Below, piece by piece: positions 63,798 to 64,000 of a DNA stretch of 64,000 nucleotides. The notes beneath the pieces are model-generated. The model had not been told where the DNA came from, searched no databases, and saw nothing but the letters and a program-made list of their open reading frames with translations. Origin of the DNA: Burkholderiaceae bacterium (GTDB lineage: Bacteria; Pseudomonadota; Gammaproteobacteria; Burkholderiales; Burkholderiaceae_E); NCBI GenBank assembly GCA_019635275.1, contig JAHBZV010000007.1, positions 1 through 64,000 of the forward strand, in the 5' to 3' direction. Positions within the stretch are counted from its first letter, which is position 1. Each line of letters begins with the position of its first letter. A program made the position numbers and the translations under genes.

Positions 63798-64000
63798 ATG
63801 CTGCTGATGATCGACAACTACGACAGCTTCACCTGGAACCTGGTGCAGTACTTCGGCGAGCTCGGCGAGGACGTGCGCACGGTGCGCAACGATGCGATCG
63901 GGCTCGACGAGGTCGCGGCGCTCGCGCCGGCACGCATCGTGATCTCGCCGGGGCCGTGCACGCCGAACGAGGCCGGCATCTCGCTGGCGCTGATCCAACG
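63798..64000 (+). CDS. trpG: Anthranilate synthase component II (glutamine amidotransferase), 3'-truncated by window edge
   Basis: The first 67 codons of the glutaminase partner of Trp[21 protein letters not shown], then [15 protein letters not shown], typical of class-I amidotransferases. The catalytic Cys-His-Glu triad lies beyond the window. The start is 17 bp after trpE with a GGGGAACG site. Confidence 0.96.
   Translation, partial: MLLMIDNYDSFTWNLVQYFGELGEDVRTVRNDAIGLDEVAALAPARIVISPGPCTPNEAGISLALIQ

Overview
The window looks like a chromosome segment of a very GC-rich betaproteobacterium, most likely of the order Burkholderiales. The evidence is gene order typical of that order: hemA-prfA-prmC-grxD with ubiX nearby, DUF971-ubiE-Tim44-ubiJ, a UbiH-family hydroxylase followed by dsbC, mltA/apaG/rpe/gph, and trpL-trpE-trpG. 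This placement is inferred from gene content and order; no rRNA or marker alignment was available. Nearly all core genes are GC-rich, and many have a TANNNT box only 6-10 nt upstream of the start codon, suggesting leaderless or very short-leader mRNAs.

Layout. 1-4.5 kb: a one-carbon/tetrahydrofolate group. The 3' part of formate-THF ligase faces a convergent minus-strand run of 5-formyl-THF cyclo-ligase, an unassigned SAM methyltransferase and a methylene-THF reductase. 4.6-8.1 kb: a four-gene Mla/MCE lipid transporter operon (STAS-permease fusion, ATPase, MCE protein, lipoprotein) with overlapping genes. 8.3-11.4 kb: a DUF1800/DUF1501 exported pair. 11.5-20.3 kb: a minus-strand stretch with a small membrane protein, Usp, ubiX, grxD, prmC, prfA, hemA and ilvA. 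Between grxD and ubiX lie two long palindromic elements of one family, the second split by an IS110-family (IS1111-type) insertion sequence. 20.4-36.3 kb: YqaA, a giant FAD/Fe-S oxidoreductase, a HIT protein, the DUF971-ubiE-Tim44-ubiJ group, a cyclic-2,3-diphosphoglycerate-synthetase-like GTPase, RlpA, an SDR, glutamate dehydrogenase and DUF3014. 36.3-38.5 kb: small exported or membrane proteins, some suggestive of metal or envelope stress.

38.6-56.5 kb is an accessory island. It begins where an IS3-family element has cut off the N-terminus of an mddA-like methyltransferase gene. That IS3 element is itself split by an IS66 element flanked by a perfect 8-bp target duplication. Then come an integron-type attC-like site with a cassette ORF, an orphan resolvase with a repeat-rich res-like region, a topoisomerase-zinc-finger protein, and a second IS3-family element (IS407 type). 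The main payload is a defence operon: a small winged-helix regulator, hsdR, hsdM, hsdS, a 1276-residue SIR2 protein resembling the anti-phage sirtuin Dsr1, and a coupled 57-codon ORF. The island ends at tRNA-Phe.

56.7-64 kb returns to core genes: a UbiH-family hydroxylase, DsbC, MltA, a 30-residue membrane ORF, ApaG and Rpe sharing a perfectly palindromic divergent -10 region, Gph, and the trp operon start with a Trp-rich leader peptide, trpE and a truncated trpG.

Functionally, the C1 genes would move methyl and formyl groups on THF, and the Mla operon would maintain outer-membrane lipid asymmetry. The R-M/SIR2 operon probably gives layered phage defence: restriction first, then NAD-depletion suicide if restriction fails.
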